A stretch of DNA of 64,000 nucleotides from Erwinia sorbitola (GTDB lineage: Bacteria > Pseudomonadota > Gammaproteobacteria > Enterobacterales > Enterobacteriaceae). The position numbers were made by a program, and so were the translations under genes. This document shows, piece after piece, positions 43,801 through 51,990 of the stretch (position 1 is its first letter; every line of letters begins with the position of its first letter). The stretch spans positions 4,529,501 to 4,593,500 of the forward strand of contig NZ_CP046509.1 in NCBI RefSeq assembly GCF_009738185.1. Reading direction: 5' to 3'. The notes beneath the pieces were generated by a model. The model ran no database searches, was not told the origin of the DNA, and saw nothing but the letters and a program-made list of their open reading frames with translations.

Positions 43801-44985
43801 ATGACCTCTGTTTTTCATTTTATCCTGGCCCTGGCCATTATCTGCTGCCTGGCGTTACTGTTCAGTAATGACCGGAAGAAAATTCGCCCGCGCGTCTTGC
43901 TGCAACTGGTAGTGATTGAAGCCGCGCTTGCCTGGTTTTTCCTGCACGCCTCTGGCGGACTGACTATCGTCAGCGCCTTTTCGGGCTTCTTTGAAGTACT
44001 GCTGAAATATGCAGCCCAGGGAACCGATTTTGTCTTCGGCGGCATGAGCTCACAGGGACTGGCATTTATCTTCCTTGGCGTGCTCTGCCCGATCATCTTT
44101 ATTTCTGCACTGATTGGCATATTACAGCACCTTAAAATTCTGCCGGTACTGATCAGAGTGGTTGGCACTGTTCTGTCCAAAGTGAATGGCATGGGAAAGC
44201 TGGAATCATTTAACGCCGTCAGCACCCTGATCCTCGGCCAGTCGGAAAACTTCATCGCTTATAAAGGTATCCTGGCAGAAATTTCCCCACGCCGCCTCTA
44301 CTCGATGGCCGCTGCGGCGATGTCCACCGTGTCGCTATCGATTGTTGGTGCATATATGTCGATGATCGAGCCGCGCTATGTGGTGGCAGCACTGATCCTT
44401 AACATGTTCAGCACCTTTATTATTTTGTCGATTATCAACCCGACCCCGGCCGGTGATGAACCAGAGATTCGCCTGGAAAAGCTGCATGAAGATCAGAGCT
44501 TCTTCGAGATGCTGGGTGAATACATCCTCGCTGGTTTTAAAGTGGCGATGATTATCCTGGCTATGCTGATTGGCTTTATTGCACTGATTGCTGCGGTGAA
44601 CGCAATGTTCTCAGCAATTTTTGGCATCAGCTTCCAGCAGATCCTTGGCTATGTATTCTGGCCGTTTGCATGGCTGATTGGCATTCCGGCTGCTGATGCT
44701 CTGCCGGCTGCCAGTATTATGGCAACCAAGCTGGTCACCAATGAATTCGTGGCGATGATTGAGCTGAAAAAAATTGCCGCAGAACTGTCGCCGCGTGGGC
44801 TGGGTATTCTCTCTGTGTTCCTTGTCTCTTTCGCTAACTTTGCTTCTATCGGCATCGTAGCGGGTGCCATCAAAGGGCTGAATGAGCAGCAGGGTAACGT
44901 AGTATCACGCTACGGCCTGAAACTGATTTATGGCTCAACGCTGGTCAGTCTGCTCTCCGCAGCGTTTGCCGGACTGGTGCTGTAA
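43801..44985 (+). CDS. NupC-family nucleoside transporter
   Basis: Proton-coupled concentrative nucleoside transporter of the inner membrane, 394 residues (E. coli NupC is 400). Diagnostic stretches include CPIIFISALIGILQHLKILP, KVNGMGKLESFNAVSTLILG followed by QSENFIAY (nucleoside-binding), AAAMSTVSLSIVGAYMSMIEP, SIMATKLVTNEFVAMIEL and NFASIGIVAGAIKGLNEQQG. It resembles NupC more than NupX, but nupC lies elsewhere in E. coli, so this may be a paralogue or a relocated copy and the symbol is left blank. It stands divergent from rph and ends in a terminator shared with the DUF3574-like gene. Confidence 0.9.
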   Translation: MTSVFHFILALAIICCLALLFSNDRKKIRPRVLLQLVVIEAALAWFFLHASGGLTIVSAFSGFFEVLLKYAAQGTDFVFGGMSSQGLAFIFLGVLCPIIFISALIGILQHLKILPVLIRVVGTVLSKVNGMGKLESFNAVSTLILGQSENFIAYKGILAEISPRRLYSMAAAAMSTVSLSIVGAYMSMIEPRYVVAALILNMFSTFIILSIINPTPAGDEPEIRLEKLHEDQSFFEMLGEYILAGFKVAMIILAMLIGFIALIAAVNAMFSAIFGISFQQILGYVFWPFAWLIGIPAADALPAASIMATKLVTNEFVAMIELKKIAAELSPRGLGILSVFLVSFANFASIGIVAGAIKGLNEQQGNVVSRYGLKLIYGSTLVSLLSAAFAGLVL

Positions 44986-44990
44986 TAGCG

Positions 44991-45016
44991 AACCCCGGCG
45001 CAACCGTGCCGGGGTT
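44991..45016. terminator. Terminator between NupC-family gene and lipoprotein gene
   Basis: AACCCCGGC pairs with GCCGGGGTT (9 bp, GC-rich) around an 8-base loop between the convergent stops. Confidence 0.75.
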
Positions 45017-45024
45017 ACATCTGG

Positions 45025-45453
45025 TCAGAACGCCACGCACGCCGGGCTATCCACCCGCATTACTGAGTCCTGAGCAAAGCGCTGTTTATAGATGGCACGC
45101 AGTGCCTCTATTCCCTGTTCGCTGGTCTTATCCGTTGTATGGATCAGCATCAGTGCCCTGCTGTTTTCTCGTGCCAGCTTGCCGTCATTCCCCATCCACT
45201 GCCCTTTTGCCGCAAATACTGTCAGCCCGTCTTTAAAGCGCGGAGTGACATCTGTATCAACAAATGCCTGCCATTCCGCTTCTGTTATAGCTGCACCCTG
45301 CGGACGATTAAGACCGAAATAAAGGGTAGTTTGCGTCATGGCATCGCCCACGGTGCAGGCCGGAATAGCAGCATGATGAGTCGCCCGGGGAGATGTCGTA
45401 CAGCCCGAGAGAGCCAGCAGCAGCAGAGAAAAAGTCATTACACGCAACGTCAT
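45025..45453 (-). CDS. DUF3574-like lipoprotein
   Basis: Predicted lipoprotein of 142 residues, function unknown. The N-terminus MTLRVMTFSLLLLALSGCTT has a lipobox (LALSGC), so Cys18 should be lipidated. The mature part resembles the DUF3574 family: TTLYFGLNRPQGAAITEAEW, then RFKDGLTVFAAKGQWMGNDGKLARENSRALMLIH. The ATG at 45451-45453 has AGGAGC upstream; the frame extends 27 codons further. With the NupC-family gene it forms an insert between rph and yicC. Confidence 0.8.
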   Translation of the reverse strand: MTLRVMTFSLLLLALSGCTTSPRATHHAAIPACTVGDAMTQTTLYFGLNRPQGAAITEAEWQAFVDTDVTPRFKDGLTVFAAKGQWMGNDGKLARENSRALMLIHTTDKTSEQGIEALRAIYKQRFAQDSVMRVDSPACVAF

Positions 45454-45608
45454 GGTTGCTCCTGAAATTAAGGTCATTGGCACAGCTGGCATCTTAAACT
45501 CCTGCAAACAAAAGGTCAGCCAAAACACCTCCATTTGACCGAATGCCTGTTAAGCCATCGCCAGCACCGCTATAATCGTTGCATCTTTTCTTAAAAACGG
45601 TACGCAAA

Positions 45609-46472
45609 ATGATCCGCAGTATGACAGCTTATGCCCGGCGCGAGACCAAAGGCGAATGGGGCAGCGCAGCCTGGGAGCTGCGTTCCGTCAACCAGCGCTA
45701 TCTTGAAACCTATATCCGTCTGCCAGAGCAGTTCCGTGGCCTGGAGCCGGTGATCCGTGAACGCATCCGTAATCGTCTGACCCGTGGCAAAATTGAAGTT
45801 AACTTACGCTTCGATGCCGATCTGCGCGCCCAAAGCTCGCTGGTACTGAATGAAAAACTGGCGGTGCAGCTGGTGCAGGCAGCAAACTGGGTGAAAATGC
45901 AGAGTGACGAGGGAGAAATCAATCCGGTCGATATTCTGCGCTGGCCAGGCGTGATGTCAGCCGAAGAGCAGGATCTGGATGCCATCTCCGCCCAGCTGCT
46001 GAGTGCGCTGGATACCGCCATCGACGAATTTATTACTGCCCGCGAAAGCGAAGGTGCTGCACTGAAAGCCTTGATTGAACAGCGTCTGGAAGGTGTCAGT
46101 GCCGAAGTGATCAAAGTACGCGCCCATATGCCAGATGTCTTGAAATGGCAGCGTGAACGCCTGGTCACCCGTCTGGAAGAGGCCCAGGTACAGTTAGAAA
46201 ATAACCGCCTGGAACAGGAACTGGTCATGCTGGCGCAGCGCGTGGATGTGGCGGAAGAGCTGGATCGTCTGGAAGCTCATGTGAAAGAGACCTATAACAT
46301 CCTGAAGAAGAAAGAAGCGGTCGGCCGCCGTCTCGACTTTATGATGCAGGAATTCAACCGCGAGTCGAACACCCTGGGGTCAAAATCCATCAATGCCGAA
46401 ATCACGGCTTCTGCTATTGAGCTGAAAGTATTGATTGAGCAGATGAGAGAGCAGATTCAGAATATCGAGTAA
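45609..46472 (+). CDS. yicC: YicC-family endoribonuclease
   Basis: Conserved protein of 287 residues, the length of E. coli YicC. It starts MIRSMTAYARRETKGEWGSA, and the C-terminal DUF1732 region shows RLEAHVKETYNILKKKEAVGRRLDFMMQEFNRESNTLGSKSIN, the family fingerprint with the conserved acidic/His-bearing patch. E. coli YicC has been shown to promote RNA degradation, including of the RyhB sRNA. The start is the ATG at 45609; ten codons of extra frame precede it. Normally next to rph; here two genes intervene. It marks the left border of the accessory block. Confidence 0.95.
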   Translation: MIRSMTAYARRETKGEWGSAAWELRSVNQRYLETYIRLPEQFRGLEPVIRERIRNRLTRGKIEVNLRFDADLRAQSSLVLNEKLAVQLVQAANWVKMQSDEGEINPVDILRWPGVMSAEEQDLDAISAQLLSALDTAIDEFITARESEGAALKALIEQRLEGVSAEVIKVRAHMPDVLKWQRERLVTRLEEAQVQLENNRLEQELVMLAQRVDVAEELDRLEAHVKETYNILKKKEAVGRRLDFMMQEFNRESNTLGSKSINAEITASAIELKVLIEQMREQIQNIE

Positions 46473-46491
46473 GAGATTCCGCCGACATAAA

Positions 46492-46513
46492 AAAGCCCTG
46501 TTTACAGGGCTTT
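46492..46513. terminator. Terminator between yicC and LysR gene
   Basis: AAAGCCCTG and CAGGGCTTT form a 9-bp stem with a TTTA loop and flanking A/T runs on both strands, serving convergent yicC and the LysR gene. Confidence 0.9.
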
Positions 46514-46515
46514 TT

Positions 46516-47427
46516 TTAATCTGGCTCTCGTCCCGTCAGGCTCTGTACTCCTTTGATAACCAGCTGCCTCTTTTCATTTTTTCTCGTGGCAACATACACA
46601 TCAATATTCAGTGACTGTGCGGCTTCTTCCGTCAGGGTGCGATAACAGAGGCCCTGCTGATTAAAGGTACACATCGAACGAGGCATCAGTGTCATACCTT
46701 TGCCACGGGCAATACTGGAGAGCAGAACCAGGGAATCATCAGGTTCCTTCACCCTTTTTAGGGTAAACGGTAAATGCTGGAAGTACTCTTCGCATTTGTC
46801 GTAATAGACCGGGTTAGCGTTACGCGGGAACCAGAACAGAGGCAGGTCGGCAATATCGGCCAGAGCAACCTTCTCTTGCAGGCTGGCAGGATGAGAAGAA
46901 GGCATAGCCAGCAGCAGCGGTTCACGATAGATCCAGTGAAAACTAAAGTCCTGTTCACTGTGCAGGCTCATTTCCCCGATGATCACCATATCCATCTGGC
47001 CCTTAGACAGTGATTGCAGAAGCTGACTGGACGTCTGATTCTGAATATCAATCTCTTCATCACTGATGAGCTGTTTTATTTTGTTATTAACTTGCGGGAT
47101 ATTCTCAAAGCTGAGAGTTCTGGTCAGGCCAATGCGCAGATGGGACTGTTCTTTATTTATTTCACGAATAAAGTTGGTGAACTCCTCAATCAGATGTGTC
47201 GCCTTTTCCACCAGCTTAGTTCCGGCTTCCGTCAGACGGACTTCATGAGTATTACGAGTAAAAAGCTCACGGCCCAGCGCATCTTCAAGGGATTTTATTT
47301 GCCGGGTCAGGGGAGGTTGTGTCATTCGCAACCGTTCTGCCGCTCGTCTGAAGTTAAGTTCCTGAGCAACCACAAGAAAGCATTGTAACTGCTTTATGCT
47401 GGGTAACTTACTATTAATGCTGTCCAC
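46516..47427 (-). CDS. LysR-family regulator of the AfsA-like cluster (putative)
   Basis: LysR-type regulator of 303 residues. The HTH domain (QLQCFLVVAQELNFRRAAER, then RMTQPPLTRQIKSLEDALG) is followed by an effector-binding domain beginning near residue 95. It is divergent from the eight-gene AfsA-like operon, with 217 bp between start codons holding an inverted repeat at 47511-47535. The start is uncertain: GTG 47427 has GGAG 6 bp upstream, whereas the ATG at 47454 has no ribosome site. By the usual logic of LysR pairs it regulates the operon, perhaps in response to the product or a precursor (inference). The intergenic region is distinctly AT-rich. Confidence 0.85.
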   Translation of the reverse strand: MDSINSKLPSIKQLQCFLVVAQELNFRRAAERLRMTQPPLTRQIKSLEDALGRELFTRNTHEVRLTEAGTKLVEKATHLIEEFTNFIREINKEQSHLRIGLTRTLSFENIPQVNNKIKQLISDEEIDIQNQTSSQLLQSLSKGQMDMVIIGEMSLHSEQDFSFHWIYREPLLLAMPSSHPASLQEKVALADIADLPLFWFPRNANPVYYDKCEEYFQHLPFTLKRVKEPDDSLVLLSSIARGKGMTLMPRSMCTFNQQGLCYRTLTEEAAQSLNIDVYVATRKNEKRQLVIKGVQSLTGREPD

Positions 47428-47510
47428 AAGTTCTCCGCGGCTGTTGCGTGGCATTATGCAGTTTTTTAGGCATCATTTGGTTGTCATTACCTTATCTCAA
47501 ACGCCCTTCT

Positions 47511-47535
47511 TTGTAAAATTATCAATGCGTTACAA
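47511..47535. promoter_or_regulatory. Candidate LysR operator: TTGTAA-N13-TTACAA
   Basis: A perfect 6-bp inverted repeat, TTGTAA at 47511-47516 and TTACAA at 47530-47535, lies between the divergent LysR gene and the operon. It contains a T-N11-A type arrangement expected of LysR boxes. A related TTACAAAATT occurs at 47566-47575. The position, 110 bp upstream of the first operon gene, fits an activation site. Confidence 0.45.
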
Positions 47536-47644
47536 AAAAGGTTTTGTTGTGATACCTAAACTGAATTACAAAATTAACAATTCTCATATAAATCTCAGAT
47601 GATAGTTTTATCCACGAACTTCACCCATCAAGGATAAAAATATT

Positions 47645-48256
47645 ATGTCTGCTAAATATGTTCTGATCTCTCGCTTTCCGCTAAAAGCCAATGTAAATGC
47701 ATCTTCTATCAGTGGCCTGAAATCCACAGCTGAAAAGAAATATTTCGTTTGTGAAGAAGATAATATCCATGAACTGCTTGAACTGCGTTCATTTAATGAT
47801 ATGAAAGAAATACCATGGGTAGAAGGCGAACTGGAAGCCGACTTCCATAATATGGCCTCACAGCTGGCCGGTGACATTCGCCGTGAGCTGGTGAAATATG
47901 TCGAAGCCCCTATCGAGACGAATAAACCTCTGCCTGACACTAAATATATCCAGCTGCGTCATGTCGAAGTTCCTGCTGATAACTATGCGCAGTATCGTCA
48001 CTGGCGTGATGAAACTATCTTCAATGTTGTACGTGATAATAAAGATAAAATCAGCAGCTTTGAAGCATTCCACTCACTGATCAGTGGTCAGCCTGGCGTT
48101 ATGTTTATCTCCTCATTTAACGGTGACAAAGATACCTACAAAGAAGCGTTCACCAATGCTCGCTATCAGACCATTATTCAACAGGCCGGAGATAACTATA
48201 TCACCGGTGGCAATGAAGGTCTTTATACCCGCATCTATCGCGCTGTTTCTTGTTGA
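47645..48256 (+). CDS. Protein of unknown function, first gene of the AfsA-like operon
   Basis: I do not recognise this 203-residue protein. It has no signal peptide or membrane segment. It seems to have two halves of similar secondary pattern, KYVLISRFPL...YFVCEEDNIHELLELRSF and KYIQLRHVEVPADNYAQYRHWRDET...GVMFISSFNG, each resembling a ferredoxin-like dimeric alpha/beta-barrel (antibiotic-biosynthesis monooxygenase-like) unit. If that reading is right it may be a cofactor-free oxygenase or cyclase-like enzyme for the pathway; this is a fold-level guess. AAGGA lies about 12 bp before the ATG. It heads the operon, 12 bp before the AfsA-like gene. Confidence 0.75.
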   Translation: MSAKYVLISRFPLKANVNASSISGLKSTAEKKYFVCEEDNIHELLELRSFNDMKEIPWVEGELEADFHNMASQLAGDIRRELVKYVEAPIETNKPLPDTKYIQLRHVEVPADNYAQYRHWRDETIFNVVRDNKDKISSFEAFHSLISGQPGVMFISSFNGDKDTYKEAFTNARYQTIIQQAGDNYITGGNEGLYTRIYRAVSC

Positions 48257-48268
48257 AGGTAGGCTTTG

Positions 48269-49045
48269 ATGAATATTAAGAAAATCTTTGTTGTTGGCGA
48301 TAAATTCAGTGAATTCACAAACGGTAAAAACGTCCTGACTATTTCCCAGCTGGAATTACTGACTCAAATACCTGCGAAAATAATCGACACTGAACATGAG
48401 ATTATTGTCGGTCAGGGGGTCAGAGATGACTTCGCCCGGAAGGTAATTAAAAATCAAAAGCGCAATGAGATTCATGACAATAAACTCAATATAATCTCAT
48501 TAGAGAAATTGACCGAAGCGAAGAAAAACTGTCACGCGCATAAGAAAATTAAACACAATGTCCTTATTGGCGGCGCTGAAAAAGTAGCTGATAACGATAA
48601 TCTGTATACGTTACCGCTGATGATTGATGAGCGTTGTGAGTTGATGGCCGACCATCAGACCGGACAACATATTCAGGGCATGCTGTTAGTTGAAGCATGC
48701 AGGCAAACCTTTATTGCTGTTACAGAAGAGTTTTTCTTTAACGGTGAAAGTAATCGCTATTACGTGATTAACGGTATGGCTATTAACTTCAGTAACTTCC
48801 TGTTCCCGCTGCCAGCAGTGGTGCATTATGAAATCCTGGAGCAGGATATTAACGATCGGCGTGCACGCTTTAAGGCACAAATCCGCGTCACGCAGCATCA
48901 GACGTCGTGTGCAACGATGGATGTGTCGTTTACCGTTTATCCGTCGGAAGTGATCAGCAGCAAAGAGAGCGAACTGGCGATTGCAGCAACACACAATGCC
49001 TTCTCTGCCGCCCAGCATATTCCGCGCGAGGCTGTATATGCCTGA
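48269..49045 (+). CDS. AfsA-like hotdog protein (gamma-butyrolactone biosynthesis family)
   Basis: Cytoplasmic protein of 258 residues with the A-factor biosynthesis hotdog pattern of AfsA/ScbA/BarX: an HK pair at residues 91-92 leading into HNVLIGGAEKVADNDNLYTL, then DHQTGQHIQGMLLVEACRQ at 128-146, then the second strand set AINFSNFLFPLPAVVHYEIL and a conserved ATMDVSFTVYP end. AfsA joins a beta-ketoacyl thioester to dihydroxyacetone phosphate, forming the precursor of butenolides and gamma-butyrolactone signals. Streptomyces AfsA has two domain copies in about 300 residues; here only one clear copy is visible. ATG 48269 is used with AGG upstream; a TTG precedes it. The stop overlaps the next gene. 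The first 90 residues are AT-rich and less conserved. Confidence 0.78.
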   Translation: MNIKKIFVVGDKFSEFTNGKNVLTISQLELLTQIPAKIIDTEHEIIVGQGVRDDFARKVIKNQKRNEIHDNKLNIISLEKLTEAKKNCHAHKKIKHNVLIGGAEKVADNDNLYTLPLMIDERCELMADHQTGQHIQGMLLVEACRQTFIAVTEEFFFNGESNRYYVINGMAINFSNFLFPLPAVVHYEILEQDINDRRARFKAQIRVTQHQTSCATMDVSFTVYPSEVISSKESELAIAATHNAFSAAQHIPREAVYA

Positions 49046-49868
49046 GAACAGCCGGAAGTATGAACTGGCTGCCACCACGCAGGGGCCGCTTTATCCCCCT
49101 GCGGAGGTGATGGATAGTCAGGGGAACTTTGTTGTTGTCGGGATGATTCCCGCTGAATACGGGGTACGTTGGGGCAGTGCTATTGTTTCTGCGCAAAGTC
49201 CACTGCCCGCATTTGGCCAGGTAACACCTTATAACGTAGTACATTCTCTGGAAGAGATGCCGCCGGAAGCACAGGAAGAGATCGTGCTGTTCACGCTGCC
49301 ATTACCGATTCCATTAAATAACTACAATATGACGTTTGCACCTGAACAACGACCGGATGCCAACTCAGAACAACGTGCCAGCGTGCCGCTTCATCAGGGT
49401 CAAATTGCTGATTATCGTGTCAGCGATGGCCGACGCAAAGTGGCACCGATTACCTTGCGCCACTGGCTGGAAGCCAAAGGCGAACTGATAGTCAGCATTG
49501 CTCAGGATCGTAAAAGTGCCAGATTTGAATTCGAATTCCATCATCTGGTACCCGATAGCCTTTATACCGTCATGAGTCTGCGTGAGCGCGACCTCGATCC
49601 CGAGAATACCAGCCGGCCTGGCCCGCTGGGTATTCCAAATGTATTTATCACCGATGATACAGGCCATGCCAGTTTCTGGGCGGAATTACCCAATCCCTTC
49701 CCGAAGACCGGCCAGGACAGTAATCGAATTATTAATGTTGTGGTGCTTTATATGAGTACACAGCAAAGCTATGGCGGTGCCATCGGCCTTTATGGGCTGG
49801 GTGGAGATATACACGCACAGTTAAAGTTGCAGTCCCGTTCTTTTGATGAATTTACCACTCTTGCCTGA
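49038..49868 (+). CDS. Unknown protein in AfsA-like operon, beta-sandwich-like
   Basis: A 276-residue protein I do not recognise. There is no signal peptide or transmembrane segment. The C-terminal ~150 residues look beta-rich: KGELIVSIAQDRKSARFEFEF, LVPDSLYTVMSLRERDL, LGIPNVFITDDTGHASFWAEL and GGAIGLYGLGGDIHAQLKL, a pattern seen in several uncharacterised extracellular or SOD/CHRD-like beta-sandwich proteins, though here it would be cytoplasmic. The N-terminal half is Pro-rich. The ATG at 49038 overlaps the AfsA-like stop by 8 bp and has GAGG 7 bp upstream, so translation is coupled. It may bind or modify the pathway intermediate; function is unknown. Confidence 0.75.
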   Translation: MPENSRKYELAATTQGPLYPPAEVMDSQGNFVVVGMIPAEYGVRWGSAIVSAQSPLPAFGQVTPYNVVHSLEEMPPEAQEEIVLFTLPLPIPLNNYNMTFAPEQRPDANSEQRASVPLHQGQIADYRVSDGRRKVAPITLRHWLEAKGELIVSIAQDRKSARFEFEFHHLVPDSLYTVMSLRERDLDPENTSRPGPLGIPNVFITDDTGHASFWAELPNPFPKTGQDSNRIINVVVLYMSTQQSYGGAIGLYGLGGDIHAQLKLQSRSFDEFTTLA

Positions 49869-49877
49869 GGAAATACG

Positions 49878-50102
49878 ATGCCGTTCGTAAATATATCCAC
49901 CTGGAAAATGAATGATGAAGACCAGGTAAAGAAAATGATGGAAGCCGTGACACTGGCTGTGCACCAAACCAGCGGAGCGCCATTAGATAAAATTTCCGTG
50001 ATTATCACTGAAATTAACCCGTCACGCTGGAGCGATGCTGGCGTCAGTGGAAATGATCCACAGTTTCCCACTAAAAGCCGCAGGAAGTCTTACGAGGAGT
50101 AG
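49878..50102 (+). CDS. 4-oxalocrotonate tautomerase-like protein
   Basis: Small tautomerase-superfamily protein of 74 residues. It begins MPFVNISTWKMNDEDQVKKM, so after Met removal Pro1 is the catalytic base; the later VIITEINPSRWSDAG matches the 4-OT beta-strand and active-site region including Arg. These enzymes shift keto-enol equilibria or act on unsaturated acids. Next to an AfsA-like enzyme it could tautomerise a beta-keto or butenolide intermediate (inference). A GAGGA ribosome site precedes the ATG and the HAD gene starts 2 bp after the stop. Confidence 0.82.
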   Translation: MPFVNISTWKMNDEDQVKKMMEAVTLAVHQTSGAPLDKISVIITEINPSRWSDAGVSGNDPQFPTKSRRKSYEE

Positions 50103-50104
50103 TT

Positions 50105-50755
50105 GTGGATAAGATCGCCGCTTTTTTTGATGTTGATGAAACCATTATAAATCTCAAAAGTATGTTCAGTTTCTATGATTACTGGTGTCGGGAAAAAGAC
50201 CTCATCGCCCAGCATAGTGAATATGCCGCCAAATTTAAACGAGACGTTCAACAAGGTAAACCTCGTGAGTTACTTAATCAGGAGTATTACCAACAGTTCC
50301 GTAATGTCTCACTGAATGAACTGAATGAATATGGTCAAAAATGGTTTCATGAGTGTCTGAATAAAGACAACTTTATAGCACAGGCCGTGGCTGAATTACG
50401 CTCTCATCAGGAAAAAGGAACGATACCTGTTTTTGTTTCCGGATCGATGTTACCTGTTCTGCAACCTATTGCGGACGCTTTAGACGTTAACGTTATTCTC
50501 TGCGCACCATTAATTATTGATGGCGAGGGTTTCTTAACCGGAGAAATAGGTAAACCTCAAACTATCGGCACTGGAAAGAAAGAAGCGATACTTTCATTCT
50601 GTCGTGGTGAAGGTTTCCGTCCTGAATATTGTTATGCCTATGGCGATGATATATCTGACATCCCAATGCTTGAAGCAACAGGGCACCCTGTTTGCGTAGG
50701 CAGTAATAAAAAACTTCTTGATTATGCGGCCCTCAAAGGCTGGCGAAATATTTAA
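50105..50755 (+). CDS. HAD-IB family phosphatase
   Basis: Haloacid dehalogenase hydrolase of the SerB-like IB subfamily, 216 residues. Motif I FFDVDETI supplies nucleophile Asp9 and Asp11; motif II is VFVSGSMLP (Ser); motif IV is GDDISDIPML (acidic pair for Mg2+), with a lysine (GKKEAI) between them. All catalytic residues are present. In the A-factor pathway the AfsA product retains the phosphate of dihydroxyacetone phosphate and must be dephosphorylated, so this enzyme fits that step well (inference). GTG 50105 is the start, with GAGGAG 6 bp upstream. The gene is AT-rich relative to flanking thiolase and MFS genes. Confidence 0.85.
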   Translation: MDKIAAFFDVDETIINLKSMFSFYDYWCREKDLIAQHSEYAAKFKRDVQQGKPRELLNQEYYQQFRNVSLNELNEYGQKWFHECLNKDNFIAQAVAELRSHQEKGTIPVFVSGSMLPVLQPIADALDVNVILCAPLIIDGEGFLTGEIGKPQTIGTGKKEAILSFCRGEGFRPEYCYAYGDDISDIPMLEATGHPVCVGSNKKLLDYAALKGWRNI

Positions 50756-50778
50756 AACATTGAAACAGGAAAACCATC

Positions 50779-51990
50779 ATGGCTTCTGAAATAAAAGAGT
50801 CAGCTATGTCAATCCGCACATGGGTGGCATTATTTATTCTGGCATTATCGACATTTACTATCGTAACTACCGAGCTGGCACCCGTAGGTTTACTGACACC
50901 GATTGCTAACGGGCTGCATGCGTCTGAGTCTGAGATTGGTATGACGGTATCGCTCTATGCCTGGATTGGCGCATTAAGTGCGCTTTTTGCCTCAGTATTT
51001 TTGGGCAACTTACCGAAGAAACTCCTGCTTCTTTCACTGACTGTTGTGCTGTTCATCTCCAACGTATGGTCTGCCACCGTAGACTCTTACGAAGTGCTGC
51101 TCGCGGCGCGCGTAGTTGGTGCCCTGGCTCATGGTGCGTTCTGGGCAATGATTGGCGCTACTGCTGTCGCGATGGTTCCGGCTAAGTATCTTGGCGTGGC
51201 CACCTCTATCGTGTTCGGTGGCGTGTCGGCAGCCAGCGTATTTGGTGTTCCTCTCTCTAACTATATTGGTCTGAACTTCGGCTGGCGCCAGGCGTTCTGG
51301 CTGATGTCGATACTGAGCGTGGTCGCCTTCTTCGGCATGATGTGGGTAGTACCCAGCATCAGCGCTAAAAGCACCATCGGCCTGGGCGCTCTGAAGAATG
51401 TATTACGCTCATCCACGCTATGGAAAATCTATTCGGCCACACTGCTGGCGATTACCGCACATTTCGCAGCCTTCACCTTTATTGAACCATGGCTGCAAAC
51501 TCAGCCAACGCTCTCTACCGCGTTTATCCCCGTCGTGCTGTTTATATATGGTATCGCAGGCCTCGCCGGTAACTTCCTCACCGGGATGCTGATCGATAAA
51601 TATCTCAAAATTACCGTTTCTCTCTCCGTCCTGCTGATCGGTGCCGTATTAGTCGCTCTGGGTCTGGAAGCACAGTCACTGTCACGCCCTCTGATAGTGG
51701 CAGCAGTGATGCTCTGGGGCATCGCAGTCTCTGGCATCTTCGTCGGATTCCAGACGTGGGTACTGCGCGTTGCCGCGGAAGAAGCCTTCCCCGCCTCGGC
51801 TATCTATGTCTCATTCTTTAACGCCGCAATCGGTATTGGTGCTTCTGTTGGTGCGTGGATGGTTTCTGCTCTGTCACTGCCTGCACTGTTTGTGACGGCT
51901 GGCGTTGCCAGCGCGCTTTCCTTCCTCCTTGTCGCGTTTATCCCCGCTGACAAACCCGTGACGAAAAAAATGATGGAGAACATCGCATGA
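50779..51990 (+). CDS. MFS exporter (SotB/AraJ-like, DHA1)
   Basis: Twelve-helix major facilitator of 403 residues. The N-terminal half starts TWVALFILALSTFTIVTTEL and has APVGLLTPIANGLHASESEI and GALAHGAFWAMIGATAVAMVP (the motif-C/antiport stretch of DHA1 exporters), with the AFWLMSILSVVAFFGMMWVVP helix later. Closest in character to SotB, AraJ and YdhP sugar/drug efflux proteins. As the only transporter in the operon it is the likely exporter or self-resistance determinant for the product. It begins at ATG 50779 after AGGA and overlaps the next gene by 4 bp. Confidence 0.85.
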   Translation: MASEIKESAMSIRTWVALFILALSTFTIVTTELAPVGLLTPIANGLHASESEIGMTVSLYAWIGALSALFASVFLGNLPKKLLLLSLTVVLFISNVWSATVDSYEVLLAARVVGALAHGAFWAMIGATAVAMVPAKYLGVATSIVFGGVSAASVFGVPLSNYIGLNFGWRQAFWLMSILSVVAFFGMMWVVPSISAKSTIGLGALKNVLRSSTLWKIYSATLLAITAHFAAFTFIEPWLQTQPTLSTAFIPVVLFIYGIAGLAGNFLTGMLIDKYLKITVSLSVLLIGAVLVALGLEAQSLSRPLIVAAVMLWGIAVSGIFVGFQTWVLRVAAEEAFPASAIYVSFFNAAIGIGASVGAWMVSALSLPALFVTAGVASALSFLLVAFIPADKPVTKKMMENIA

